Shown: positions 47,242 through 55,736 of the stretch, in pieces
Layout: every line of letters starts with the position of its first letter
Position numbering within the stretch: the stretch's first letter is position 1
The notes under the pieces: generated by a model
The model's database searches: none
The model's input: the letters and a program-made list of their open reading frames with translations, nothing else
What the model was told of the DNA's origin: nothing
Assembly: GCA_022836915.1 (NCBI GenBank)
Contig: CP094668.1
Span: 5,890,001 to 5,954,000, forward strand
Direction of reading: 5' to 3'
DNA from: Paenibacillus sp. OVF10
GTDB lineage: Bacteria; Bacillota; Bacilli; Paenibacillales; Paenibacillaceae
DNA length: 64,000 nucleotides
Made by a program: the position numbers and the translations under genes

Positions 47242-48024
47242 ATGGAATTTATTTACGAAGATGAAAAACTTGCAGTGAGCGTTATTCAAGCCATTCACAC
47301 AGGAGATATTCCATCGTTACAGCAACTGCTGGAAGAGAATCCGGGATTGGCAAAGATAAGAATATTGGAAAGAAAGCCTGACAACGTAGATTCAGACTCT
47401 AGCATCGCTCGAACGCTGCTGCACGTGGTGACGGATTGGCCGGGGCACTTCCCTCATGGAGCGGATACCGTGAGAGTATTAACCAAGTTTGGTGCGGAAG
47501 TGAACGCTCCTTTGGTTGGTCCAAACATCGAGACACCTTTGCATTGGGCTGCAAGCTCCAATGATGTACAAGTGCTCGATGCCCTTCTTGATGCTGGCGC
47601 AGACATGGAAGCGCCTGGCGCGGTGATTGCCGGTGGCACACCGCTGGACGATGCTATTGCTTTTGCACAATGGGATACAGCACGACGCTTGGTTGAGCGC
47701 GGTGCGATCTTTGCCCTTTGGCATGCGGCCGCCCTTGGAAATATTGACGCCATACAAGAACATTTCCAAGGAGCCCAACTCCCGGAACGTTATCCTTGGG
47801 GAACAAGCACCTCCCCTTCTCCTCCCGATGCAGTAACCGTTGCCTTCTGGTGCGCTTGCCATGGAGGTCAAAGAGAAACAGCCGAATACCTGCTTGACCA
47901 CGGCGCCGAACTGAACTGGATAGCCACCTGGGATGGAACAACTCCACTGGACACAGCAAAACGTAATTTTTCAGCCGAGCTGATCCCGTGGCTTGAAAGT
48001 CAAGGTGCCAAATCCGCTAGCTAG
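47242..48024 (+). CDS. ankyrin repeat protein
   Basis: 260 residues. Ankyrin repeats are visible from residue 10: AIHTGDIPSLQQLLEENPGL, ETPLHWAASSNDVQVLDALLDAGAD, GTPLDDAIAFAQWDTARRLVERGA, ALWHAAALGNIDAIQEHF and CHGGQRETAEYLLDHGAELN. Such proteins bind other proteins; some are immunity proteins. Start ATG at 47242 behind a perfect AAAGGAGG; a longer reading from 47167 overlaps the kinase gene and is less likely. Probably cotranscribed with the kinase. A rhodanese-tail relic follows the stop. Confidence 0.88.
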   Translation: MEFIYEDEKLAVSVIQAIHTGDIPSLQQLLEENPGLAKIRILERKPDNVDSDSSIARTLLHVVTDWPGHFPHGADTVRVLTKFGAEVNAPLVGPNIETPLHWAASSNDVQVLDALLDAGADMEAPGAVIAGGTPLDDAIAFAQWDTARRLVERGAIFALWHAAALGNIDAIQEHFQGAQLPERYPWGTSTSPSPPDAVTVAFWCACHGGQRETAEYLLDHGAELNWIATWDGTTPLDTAKRNFSAELIPWLESQGAKSAS

Positions 48025-48069
48025 TTTCACAGGTAGATAAATGGCTAGCATGGAATTGCCAATCGCCAG

Positions 48070-48113
48070 CGATTAGTTATGAGGAGAATCCGGTGGCTAC
48101 TGGGGAAGTGTAG
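48070..48113 (+). repeat. rhodanese 3'-end relic, copy D
   Basis: 29 bases (48071-48099) are identical to 30426-30454 in the rhodanese gene, and the frame reads SYEENPVATGEV-stop. It sits 46 bases after the ankyrin gene. Confidence 0.85.
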
Positions 48114-48132
48114 AAGACTCCAACAAATATAT

Positions 48133-48177
48133 ACAACGAAAAGTACATCGCGACTTGAGCGATGTACTTTTCGTTGT
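48133..48177. terminator. strong bidirectional terminator behind relic D
   Basis: Perfect 19-bp inverted repeat, ACAACGAAAAGTACATCGC at 48133-48151, loop GACTTGA. Confidence 0.92.
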
Positions 48178-48186
48178 GGAGTGATC

Positions 48187-49224
48187 CTAAAACCGTGAGA
48201 GGCGACAAGGGTCTAATTCATTTCTTGATTTGCCATCAATAATTTCACTTGCAGCCAGATCAGCAATCAGCGGCGCCAGCGTAATTGCAGAATGCATTAG
48301 CGTCAGATAAAGTCCATCAATGTGATCATGGAAGCCCACAATCGGATAACCGTCCTCAGGCATGGGTCTCCATCCAACCTTTATGCTCTCCAGTTCCAGT
48401 TGATTTCCGTGCTTGAGACTGCGACGCAATGTGTCGTAAGCTCGCTTACCGACCGCCTGTGGTCCGTTTTCCTCCGACTCGTCGATATAATCTTCCGCAG
48501 CCAGCAGCGTATAATCTGTCAGTTGACGCGCTTCAAATTGCGCATTGGAGATTAATGTGTGTATCAGTTTATTAGCAGTTTTCATCCGAATCAGAATCGA
48601 AGGTGACGAAGTTACCGGCACGTGACAACCTAACGGGTTACAAAGTTCGGGTGTACCTGTTCCTGCCGCCAATACCACAACATCCGACTCCACAAAACCC
48701 TTGGACGTATGAACACCAACCAGACGGGAACCCTTTTGCTTCAGCTGTGTAACGTTGGTGTCGAACTGAATCTTTGCTCCGTACTCTTGCGCTTTGCTCA
48801 ACAACAGCTCCGTTACCGCAATAGGGTCGACCGCACCTTCTTCGCTGACAAACATGGCTTCATCCGGATATTCCTTCAGATTGGGCTCCAATGCCTCAAG
48901 CTGCTCCCGGTTTAATTTTTGAAAGTGTTGCTCCCTTAGAGGCGGAGTGTCCCAAGTTAGCGCGCCATGCCAATGAATGTTCAGTTCGGACAACTCTTGC
49001 TGAAGTGTGTGATATTCTCCCACAGCTGCATCGTACAAATGCCAGTATTCAGGAGCCACTCTATGCGTCGTATGTATCCAGGCAAATGATTTTTCCGTGA
49101 CTTCACGCGCCGCGGCTGAATGCCGTTCAATAACGGTTACATTTTGATTTCGTTTGGCTAGATGATAGGCCATACACGCCCCAACAATCCCTGCACCAAT
49201 GATCACAATTTTTTGTTTATTCAA
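48187..49224 (-). CDS. FAD-dependent amino acid oxidase/dehydrogenase (DAO family)
   Basis: 345 residues. N-terminal FAD motif IVIIGAGIVGACMAYHLA with ERHSAAAREVTEKSFAWI downstream; VVLAAGTGTPEL in the second FAD segment; C-terminal GWRPMPEDGYPIVG and LYLTLMHSAITLAPL are typical of glycine oxidase/D-amino-acid dehydrogenase relatives. It oxidises an amine or D-amino acid; substrate not defined. Start TTG at 49224 with GGGAGAG. Monocistronic; terminator shared with relic D. Confidence 0.87.
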   Translation of the reverse strand: MNKQKIVIIGAGIVGACMAYHLAKRNQNVTVIERHSAAAREVTEKSFAWIHTTHRVAPEYWHLYDAAVGEYHTLQQELSELNIHWHGALTWDTPPLREQHFQKLNREQLEALEPNLKEYPDEAMFVSEEGAVDPIAVTELLLSKAQEYGAKIQFDTNVTQLKQKGSRLVGVHTSKGFVESDVVVLAAGTGTPELCNPLGCHVPVTSSPSILIRMKTANKLIHTLISNAQFEARQLTDYTLLAAEDYIDESEENGPQAVGKRAYDTLRRSLKHGNQLELESIKVGWRPMPEDGYPIVGFHDHIDGLYLTLMHSAITLAPLIADLAASEIIDGKSRNELDPCRLSRF

Positions 49225-49274
49225 AACTAACTCTCCCTTGTCACCCTATCCCCCAAGGAATCGATTTTCCGAGG

Positions 49275-49631
49275 TTAGGATGGGTGTGCTCCTTTTTCAT
49301 CTTCTTCGCCGTACAGCTTCTCCATATGCTGCATATGGCCGGCTCCCCAGTTGCTCATTGTCTGGAGCACAGGTTTCATGAGCTGTCCGTACTCCGTAAT
49401 CGAGTATTCGACCTTTGGCGGAATTTGCGGATACACTTCCCGATGCACAATATCGTGATACTCCAGTTCTTTTAACTGCTGGGTCAGCATCTTTTTCGAA
49501 ATATCTGGAATGGCTTTTTGTAATTCGCTGAACCGCATTGTACCGTTGCTCAGCAGGCGTAGAAGAATCAAAGATTTCCATTTACCCGTGAGGATATCCA
49601 AGGCCGTTCCGAATCTGCAATACACCATCAT
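49275..49631 (-). CDS. HxlR family transcriptional regulator
   Basis: 118 residues. Winged helix of HxlR type: CRFGTALDILTGKWKSLILLRL, RFSELQKAIPDISKKMLTQQL, LKELEYHDIVHREVYPQIPPKVEYSITEYG. These proteins react to electrophiles or aldehydes and control neighbouring genes. Start ATG at 49631 with GAGGAAA. Divergent from a DoxX gene, the probable target. Confidence 0.92.
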   Translation of the reverse strand: MMVYCRFGTALDILTGKWKSLILLRLLSNGTMRFSELQKAIPDISKKMLTQQLKELEYHDIVHREVYPQIPPKVEYSITEYGQLMKPVLQTMSNWGAGHMQHMEKLYGEEDEKGAHPS

Positions 49632-49771
49632 TCTTTTTCCTCACTTTCTGACCATACCCAGGTTTACTTTTGGTTACCTGGTTAGGTTTAAGTGCCTACT
49701 TCCTGATTCGGCTTTCTCACTTTAGTATAGAGGCAGATATTAAAATCGAGCAAGTAAGGGGAAAAGAAAAG

Positions 49772-50125
49772 ATGAATGTAACGTTATGGATCGTACAAAT
49801 CATATTGGCGGCAGGCTTTGTATATTCGGGATGGATGAAAACCATTCGTATCGAGTCGTCAAAAAAGACCTGGGCCTGGGTTAATGATGTGCCAAAAAGT
49901 CTAGTTGTTCTGATCGGTATCGCGGAGCTACTCGGAGCGCTTGGCCTTGTTTTTCCGTGGGCGCTGAACATCACTCCGGTGCTTACGCCGATCGCCGCAA
50001 TCGCTTTGGCTGTTGTCACAATGCTTGGAATGCTGTTTCATATTCGGCGTAAAGAGTACCGGGAGCTTGGCGTAAATATCTTTTTTATAGTTTTGGCATT
50101 GATCATAGCCTTTGGAAGACTATAG
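49772..50125 (+). CDS. DoxX-family membrane protein
   Basis: 117 residues, four membrane helices (LWIVQIILAAGFVYSGWMK at the N terminus; LVVLIGIAELLGALGLVFP; LTPIAAIALAVVTMLGMLFH; IFFIVLALIIAF). DoxX-like proteins are linked with thiosulfate, redox and quinone functions. Start ATG at 49772. Divergent from hxlR. Bases 50126-50455 carry only relic E and the upstream region of the next gene. Confidence 0.88.
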   Translation: MNVTLWIVQIILAAGFVYSGWMKTIRIESSKKTWAWVNDVPKSLVVLIGIAELLGALGLVFPWALNITPVLTPIAAIALAVVTMLGMLFHIRRKEYRELGVNIFFIVLALIIAFGRL

Positions 50126-50323
50126 AGGAAACGGGACACCGATCCGATGCGCTGTGCAATACGAACCCCATGTTTCGGGTGCCTGGTTTCCGGTGAACGA
50201 ACCGCTATCGACCTGTGTGCCACATCCCGCCATAATAAAGATCATGCACATGGAGAAATCGGCGATTTTCTTTAGATTATGGAGAGGTCATGACATCAAA
50301 AATTTTTCGCCTTTATACTCAAA

Positions 50324-50356
50324 AGTTATGAGAAGAATCCGGTACTACCAGGGAAC
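50324..50356 (+). repeat. rhodanese 3'-end relic, copy E (decayed)
   Basis: AGTTATGAGAAGAATCCGGT followed by ACTACCAGGGAAC translates as SYEKNPVLPGN, close to SYEENPVATGE of copies B and D. Located about 100 bases upstream of the second AraC/binding-protein gene. Confidence 0.6.
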
Positions 50357-50455
50357 GTTCTGGAAAGTGACAAAAAGCCACTAATATTATTATATAATAA
50401 CCTCACCACATAAAAGGCTGGCTTCAACAGCTCATGGAAGGAAGACAACTCTCTA

Positions 50456-52416
50456 TTGAAAGCAACCTTGAATGTACAAGAGCACATACTCATCTGGAAT
50501 TGTTCATCGCTCAAAATCATGGATGTACGACATATTGTCATACAGGCCGACGAGTGCGTACGTCCTTACCTGTTCCCTGCCAGCGCCTTTCTGTACGTAA
50601 CGAATGGCAATGCGACTGTGATCTTAGACGGAAATGAGCATGCTACCAAACCATTTTATATGCTTCATGGGGGCAAAAACACCCGTCTGGACATCATCCC
50701 AACGAACGCATCCTTTCATTATTACCTGATTTTCTACAAAGCCTCCTTACCGCTACCTGGCAAGCAGCATACACTTCAACAACCGGATCAACCATTGCCA
50801 TTCCACCTCCAGTACGGTTTTATTCCATATCATCCTGCCATCCTCTACGAAATCACTGAGCGAATGCTGGGCGAGTGGAATAAACCGGGACGCTTGGAGC
50901 GACTCCATACCAAAACACTATTCTATCAATTTGTATATGAGTTGCTCAGACAAATGGATCAACAGCAGGTAAGCATTGTTAGGCCTAACCTTGCTTCTCA
51001 GCTTATTCGCTATATGCAGGAGCACTACGCCAAGCCGCTGACGCGGGAAACCCTCGCTCATACATTCCATTACAGCGTCCCTTATCTGTCCAAGTACTTC
51101 CGACGTGAAACTGGCGCAAGTCTAATCGATTACTTAATCGGTATTAGGATGAACAAAGCAGTAATGCTGTTGCAAAGAACCGAGTTATCTCTGCAAGAAG
51201 TCGCTGCAAGCGTTGGATATGCTGATGTATCCTATTTTATAAGAATGTTCAAAAAACATACGGGAGTCACACCAAAGCAATTCAAGGATGAGTCTGGACA
51301 AGTGACAAAAGGTTCTTATCGTCCTATCCTTAGGCTTCGATCATCCATTGCTCCGCGTAAACTCCGTCGTTATATTGATATCAGAGATGATAATCATTAT
51401 CAACATAGCGAAAAAGGAGATTTACGGATGTATAGAAGCAAACTACCTGTAGGAATTACCCTACTGTTGTGCCTAACTCTATTAGTTAGCGCATGTTCCA
51501 GGCCAGCAAACACGAATGGAAGCACTGGCAGTACGCAAAGTCCAACTGTAGGTGCAGAGAGTAATATCAGTAACACCACAAACGGAAGCTCGGAGATGCA
51601 AACCTATTCTGCGGTTAACGGTGAAATACAAATCCCCAAAAACCTCAAAGGGTCGTAATGGTTGCAGGAGCCTTTACCGGTCATTTGCTAGCTCTTGGCC
51701 TTAAGCCTGTTGGAACTGGTGATGAGTCCTTTAACAGTTATACAGAAGGAAAGCTCGATGACGTTGTCAACATCGGTAACGATGTACCCTACGAGAAAAT
51801 CATGGAGTTGCAGCCGGATTTAATTGTCGTTTGGAATGACCCTGAAACGATCGAAAAGCTGTCCAAAATTGCGCCGACCGTCGCTGTTGAATATGGAATA
51901 CCTCTACGGGAGCAATTGATGGATTTTGGCAAGATGACTGGTAGAGAAGAGCAAGCGAAGGCCTGGATTGCAGAGTGGGATGCTAAAATCGCTGAATATA
52001 AACCACTCGTGGAGCAAGCGGTAGGTGATCGCACGGTTTCGATTTTTGATACGGGAAGTGCCAAAGAATTTTATGCCTACGGGAGCTTTGGTAGAGGTGG
52101 AGATATTATTTATGGCGAGTTTGGCCTGAAGGCACCGCCGATCATTCAGAAGGAAGCCATCGATAGCGGCAAAGGTTGGGCCAAGTTATCACTTGAATTG
52201 TTACCACAATATGCAGGAGATTATATCTTTATTAGTGGATGGACAGGTGATGAGAGTGGGGATTCCGTTTTTGAAGGTCCTATCTGGGATAACCTCCCTG
52301 CTGTCCAGAATAATCACGTTTATCGCGAGGAAAGCCGTGGCTTCGTGTTTAGTGACCCAATTTCGTTGGAAGCCCAACTAAAATTTGTCGTAGACAGCCT
52401 AACCAAAACAGAGTGA
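50456..52416 (+). CDS. AraC regulator and siderophore-binding lipoprotein in one frame, second copy (frame break)
   Basis: Paralog of 44034-45998 with the same plan: AraC sensing domain (1-150), helix-turn-helix pair (ETLAHTFHYSVPYLSKYFR; LQEVAASVGYADVSYFIRMF) to about residue 285, then YIDIRDDNHYQHSEKGDLR, which is a translated Fur box and ribosome site, then lipoprotein signal VGITLLLCLTLLVSAC and a Peripla_BP_2 domain (GHLLALGLKPVG; LQPDLIVVWNDPETIE). Start TTG at 50456. The frame breaks at 51643-51644 (a C short) inside the binding domain, just before RVVMVAGAF. An internal ATG at 51428 behind AAAGGAG gives the lipoprotein alone (329 residues after repair). Confidence 0.88.
51388..51430 (+). 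promoter_or_regulatory. perfect Fur box and internal lipoprotein start in the second copy
   Basis: TGATAATCATTATCA (51388-51402) is a 15/15 Fur box inside the open AraC frame; AAAAAGGAG and ATG at 51428 follow. Confidence 0.88.
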
Positions 52417-52444
52417 ATTTGAGTAGGCCACGGTATGTACGAGG

Positions 52445-52470
52445 CGAGGAGCAATCCTCCTCTTTTTATG
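52445..52470 (+). terminator. terminator of the second AraC/lipoprotein gene
   Basis: GAGGA, loop GCAA, TCCTC, with CTCTTTTT behind. Confidence 0.65.
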
Positions 52471-52530
52471 TTTTTGTATAGTCCTTATCTTTCATTTGAA
52501 GAGAGTTTGAAAACAAAAGCACACACATAA

Positions 52531-52570
52531 ACAGGGACCTCTCACCATGTTGGCAAGGGTCCCTGTCTTT
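52531..52570 (-). terminator. terminator of the collagen-like operon
   Basis: ACAGGGACC / GGTCCCTGT arms (52531-52539 and 52558-52566) with an inner CCA..TGG pairing; T-rich on both sides. Confidence 0.75.
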
Positions 52571-52596
52571 AAACTTGTTATATAGCCCATTTTCCG

Positions 52597-54444
52597 TTAA
52601 GTGATGGTAAGGCCGCCGCTTGCATATCCGGCTACGGTTGTAGCCACATCAATTCCGGCTGTTACTGATGCTGAGAACACCATAAGCAGGCGGTCACCGG
52701 CAGATACCGGAATACTCAGTCCTGTTGTCACTCCGCTGGATATTGTGCCCAGTGCCAAAATGCCGGTCAGTGGAGGAGCTAAGGTTACCAATGCACCCGG
52801 TACAGCTGTAAAGGAGTTATTAGGTGTAGTGGATCTGAATAATTGTGCAGTTAAGGTTACTGTAGATCCAACCAAACTAAGTCCGGCTGTCGTGCTGAAA
52901 TAAGCGGCCAGTGAAGTAATCGTTCCTGCACGAGATGCCGAGAAAGCAAAGTTAAGCAATGTGCCTGCAGCGCCTGTGAGATCAATAATTCCTCCGTTAA
53001 CACTTACTCCGGTAGCACTGTTGCCAAAACCAACTAAACTGGAGGTATTCAAAAGTCCACCCAAAACTGTAGTCAAGACAACTGGAAGTCCTGATGCATA
53101 AGGAATAATTGTTCCAGAACCAGTCGCACCCGTAGCCCCGGTTGCTCCGGTTGTACCTGCTGTACCTGTTGCTCCGGTTACTCCCGTTGTACCTGCTGTG
53201 CCTGTTGCTCCCGTTACTCCGGTTGTACCTGCTGCGCCTGTTGCTCCCGTTACTCCGGTTGTACCTGCTGTGCCTGTTGCTCCGGTTACTCCGGTTGCAC
53301 CTGCTGTGCCTGTTGCTCCGGTTACTCCCGTTGTACCTGCTGTGCCTGTTGCTCCGGTTACTCCCGTTGTACCTGCTGCGCCTGTTGCTCCCGTTACTCC
53401 GGTTGTACCTGCTGCGCCTGTTGCTCCCGTTACTCCGGTTGTACCTGCTGTGCCTGTTGCTCCGGTTACTCCGGTTGCACCTGCTGTGCCTGTTGCTCCG
53501 GTTACTCCCGTTGTACCTGCTGTGCCTGTTGCTCCGGTTACTCCCGTTGTACCTGCTGCGCCTGTTGCTCCCGTTACTCCCGTTGTACCTGCTGTGCCTG
53601 TTGCTCCGGTTACACCCGTTGTACCTGCTGTGCCTGTTGCTCCGGTTACTCCCGTTGTACCTGCTGTGCCTGTTGCTCCGGTTACTCCGGTTGTACCTGC
53701 TGTGCCTGTTGCTCCTGTTACTCCCGTTGTGCCCGCTGTACCTGTCGCTCCGGTTACACCCGTTGTACCTGCCGTGCCTGTCGCTCCCGTTACCCCCGTT
53801 GTACCTGCTGTGCCTGTCGCTCCCGTTACTCCGGTTGTACCTGCCGTGCCTGTTGCTCCCGTTACACCCGTTGTACCTGCCGTGCCTGTCGCTCCTGTTG
53901 CTCCTGTTGTACCTGGCGTGCCTGTTGCTCCTGTTGCTCCTGTTGTACCTGGCGTGCCTGTTGCTCCTGTTGCTCCTGTTGTTCCCGCTGTACCTTGTGC
54001 GCCTGTTGCACCTGTCACTCCAGTTGTCCCTGCTGTACCTGTCGCTCCCGTTACTCCGGTTGCACCTGTGACTCCCGTGACGCTTGGAATTTCACCCAGC
54101 AATTCGGAAGAAACCAAACGATGGGCAGTTACCAATGCGCCTGTGCTGCTCTTACCCCATACTGATACTTGAACAGGATCATTAACCGTCGCTGGTGTTG
54201 AAAAAGTGAACTCGAAGGCATCAAAATTAGCATAATAGTTGTTGGTTATTACTTGATTGGGTACGATGTCAAAAGACTCACTGACGTACAGTACTCTTAT
54301 TCCACTTTCCATGTAATACCCTTGTATCTGTACGGTTGAGGCTGTGGCATTACTACGGTTATCAATTCTGACAGTAACGGTCTGAGTCGGTCTTACACCG
54401 CTAACAGCATTATTTTCAATCGGCCCTGTTGATAAAAAGCTCAT
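52597..54444 (-). CDS. exosporium collagen-like glycoprotein with BclB-type C-terminal domain
   Basis: 615 residues. N-terminal beta-rich anchor domain (about 1-118: STGPIENNAVSGVRPTQTVT; FDAFEFTFSTPA; VQVSVWGKSSTG), then about 107 Gly-X-Y triplets (about 120-443) almost all GVT, GAT, GTA and GTT, and a C-terminal BclB-like domain (IIPYASGLPVVLTTVLGG; GNSATGVSVNGGIIDLTGA; AGYASGGLTIT). BclA/BclB-type proteins form trimeric hair-like filaments on spores; the Thr-rich triplets offer O-glycosylation sites. Start ATG at 54444 behind AGAGGAG. Cotranscribed with the short anchor-domain protein 32 bases upstream. Confidence 0.92.
   Translation of the reverse strand: MSFLSTGPIENNAVSGVRPTQTVTVRIDNRSNATASTVQIQGYYMESGIRVLYVSESFDIVPNQVITNNYYANFDAFEFTFSTPATVNDPVQVSVWGKSSTGALVTAHRLVSSELLGEIPSVTGVTGATGVTGATGTAGTTGVTGATGAQGTAGTTGATGATGTPGTTGATGATGTPGTTGATGATGTAGTTGVTGATGTAGTTGVTGATGTAGTTGVTGATGTAGTTGVTGATGTAGTTGVTGATGTAGTTGVTGATGTAGTTGVTGATGTAGTTGVTGATGTAGTTGVTGATGAAGTTGVTGATGTAGTTGVTGATGTAGATGVTGATGTAGTTGVTGATGAAGTTGVTGATGAAGTTGVTGATGTAGTTGVTGATGTAGATGVTGATGTAGTTGVTGATGAAGTTGVTGATGTAGTTGVTGATGTAGTTGATGATGATGSGTIIPYASGLPVVLTTVLGGLLNTSSLVGFGNSATGVSVNGGIIDLTGAAGTLLNFAFSASRAGTITSLAAYFSTTAGLSLVGSTVTLTAQLFRSTTPNNSFTAVPGALVTLAPPLTGILALGTISSGVTTGLSIPVSAGDRLLMVFSASVTAGIDVATTVAGYASGGLTIT
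53135..54080 (-). repeat. tandem 36-bp repeats coding for GVTGATGTAGTT
   Basis: About 26 tandem 36-base units encode the 12-residue period GVT-GAT-GTA-GTT with small changes. The 5'-proximal units (near 53880-54000) are more varied. Such arrays change length readily and are prone to misassembly. Confidence 0.9.
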
Positions 54445-54476
54445 CGCTACATCTCCTCTTTGGGGATTTTGATCTG

Positions 54477-54836
54477 CTAGATGTTATTAACTGTTTTTTC
54501 GTGCTGTACCACTCGGTGTGCATCAACCAATTGTCCAGAGGCTTGTTTGCCCCACACTGAAATCTCTACTTCCTCCACGCCTTCCACATCTGTTCCAAAA
54601 ACAAACTCAAAAGCATCTAAATCTGCAAAATAATTTCTGGTCACTGCTTCATTAGGGGCAATAATGATTACTTCACTCACATACAGCGTTCTTGTTGTGC
54701 TTAGCACATACCCCTGAATGGATACTGTTACAGAATCCACCTCAGCCCGACTTACCAATCTAATCGTTACCTGTTGGGTCGGTCTAACCCCGGAAACCAG
54801 ATTGTTTTCAATCGGCCCAGTTGACAAAATAGCCAT
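54477..54836 (-). CDS. stand-alone anchor-domain protein, paralog of the collagen protein N terminus
   Basis: 119 residues that align along their whole length with residues 1-118 of the collagen-like protein (STGPIENNLVSGVRPTQQVT; LYVSEVIIIAPNEAVTRNYF; DAFEFVFG; VEISVWGKQASG). No collagen region, no signal peptide. Start ATG at 54836 behind AAAGGTGGG. First gene of the two-gene spore-surface operon. A role as a basal or capping subunit of the filament is inference. Confidence 0.85.
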   Translation of the reverse strand: MAILSTGPIENNLVSGVRPTQQVTIRLVSRAEVDSVTVSIQGYVLSTTRTLYVSEVIIIAPNEAVTRNYFADLDAFEFVFGTDVEGVEEVEISVWGKQASGQLVDAHRVVQHEKTVNNI

Positions 54837-55109
54837 TTTCCCATCCCACCTTTATGAACCTCTGAGTCTAGCAGTATTTGGCATAAGCTCACTCGATAGT
54901 AATATTCAAACACTCAATCAACGGTGTGGACAAAACACAGGGGGCAATCCACCATTATCACTTAACAACCTTTTACGCACAGGGCTTTAGCTATACAAAA
55001 ACTGGGATATGTACAACAAAGAGAAGAAATTATGCAATGTCAAAGTTGGTCAGCAAGTAAGAGTAGATTTTGTTATGTAACCAGGATCGATTTCAGAAAA
55101 TAACGAAAT

Positions 55110-55143
55110 GACCGTTCTCCCGGTAGATTCCAGGGAAACGGTC
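55110..55143. other. hairpin in the 900-base gene-free region
   Basis: GACCGTT.TCCC / GGGA.ACGGTC inverted repeat, with AAGACGTCTTTTTC shortly downstream. The region 54837-55736 has no credible gene; a 77-codon minus-strand frame at 55438-55671 lacks family features. Much of it is AT-rich and may hold the regulatory sites of the GH43 operon. Confidence 0.4.
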
Positions 55144-55441
55144 GCAGCTTAAGACGTCTTTTTCTCGTATCTAATTGTTGGCCGGGCAAAGCTATGCTTG
55201 AAAGTGTAGTTTTATAGAATACGAGATAGTATTTTTACCATCAAGCCCAATGTTAAACACATAGAATAATAATGTTCTTCTTCATTCTCTACTGAAAATA
55301 GAAAAAGATTGTATTATCTTAAAATTGTGATATGATATCGTCAAGTTAATAAACATTTAAAAGAAAATATGAAAAATAATTACATTTAGACGTGACCAAA
55401 TCTCTTTCTTCGTCAAATTTCAGAGTTCTAACCCATTCTAT

Positions 55442-55455
55442 TGAAAGCGATTACA
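55442..55455. promoter_or_regulatory. cre site (CcpA, carbon catabolite repression)
   Basis: TGAAAGCGATTACA fits the cre consensus TGWAARCGNTWNCA. It lies about 280 bases upstream of the GH43 operon and suggests glucose repression of it. Confidence 0.7.
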
Positions 55456-55736
55456 AAAAGAAACCTGACAGATTATAGCTTTTCTAATCGCACCCACAGA
55501 TGCAGGCTTACTTCGGGTTATAGCCTCTCCTTGCTGCCGTGACCACGTACCCGGTGCACAGGTCGTCTGGCTTAAACCATATATGACAACATGAAGATTT
55601 AACCTAACAGCCAACCTAACCATTATTTCAGGAAGGGGTGACATGAGGAACATCTCTTCATTTTTTGGCATTTCACCATTTCAGCTATTCTGAATTTCAG
55701 CTCACCAACTAATCCAATCTTATGGAGGCGAAACGT

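Noticed and set aside
30487..50400. Prophage or integrative element
   Set aside because: The region is mosaic and has repeated tails, but no integrase, transposase, structural or conjugation gene is recognisable.
53135..54080. CRISPR-like regular repeats
   Set aside because: The units are contiguous, have no unique spacers and encode Gly-X-Y triplets.
53142..54172. Two long plus-strand frames with PVAPVTPVVPA or LLRLYLL repeats
   Set aside because: They are antisense readings of the collagen triplet array; the minus-strand frame has the ribosome site, anchor domain and BclB-type end.
55438..55671. 77-codon minus-strand frame before the GH43 operon
   Set aside because: No ribosome site or family features, composition like noncoding DNA, and it overlaps the cre site.
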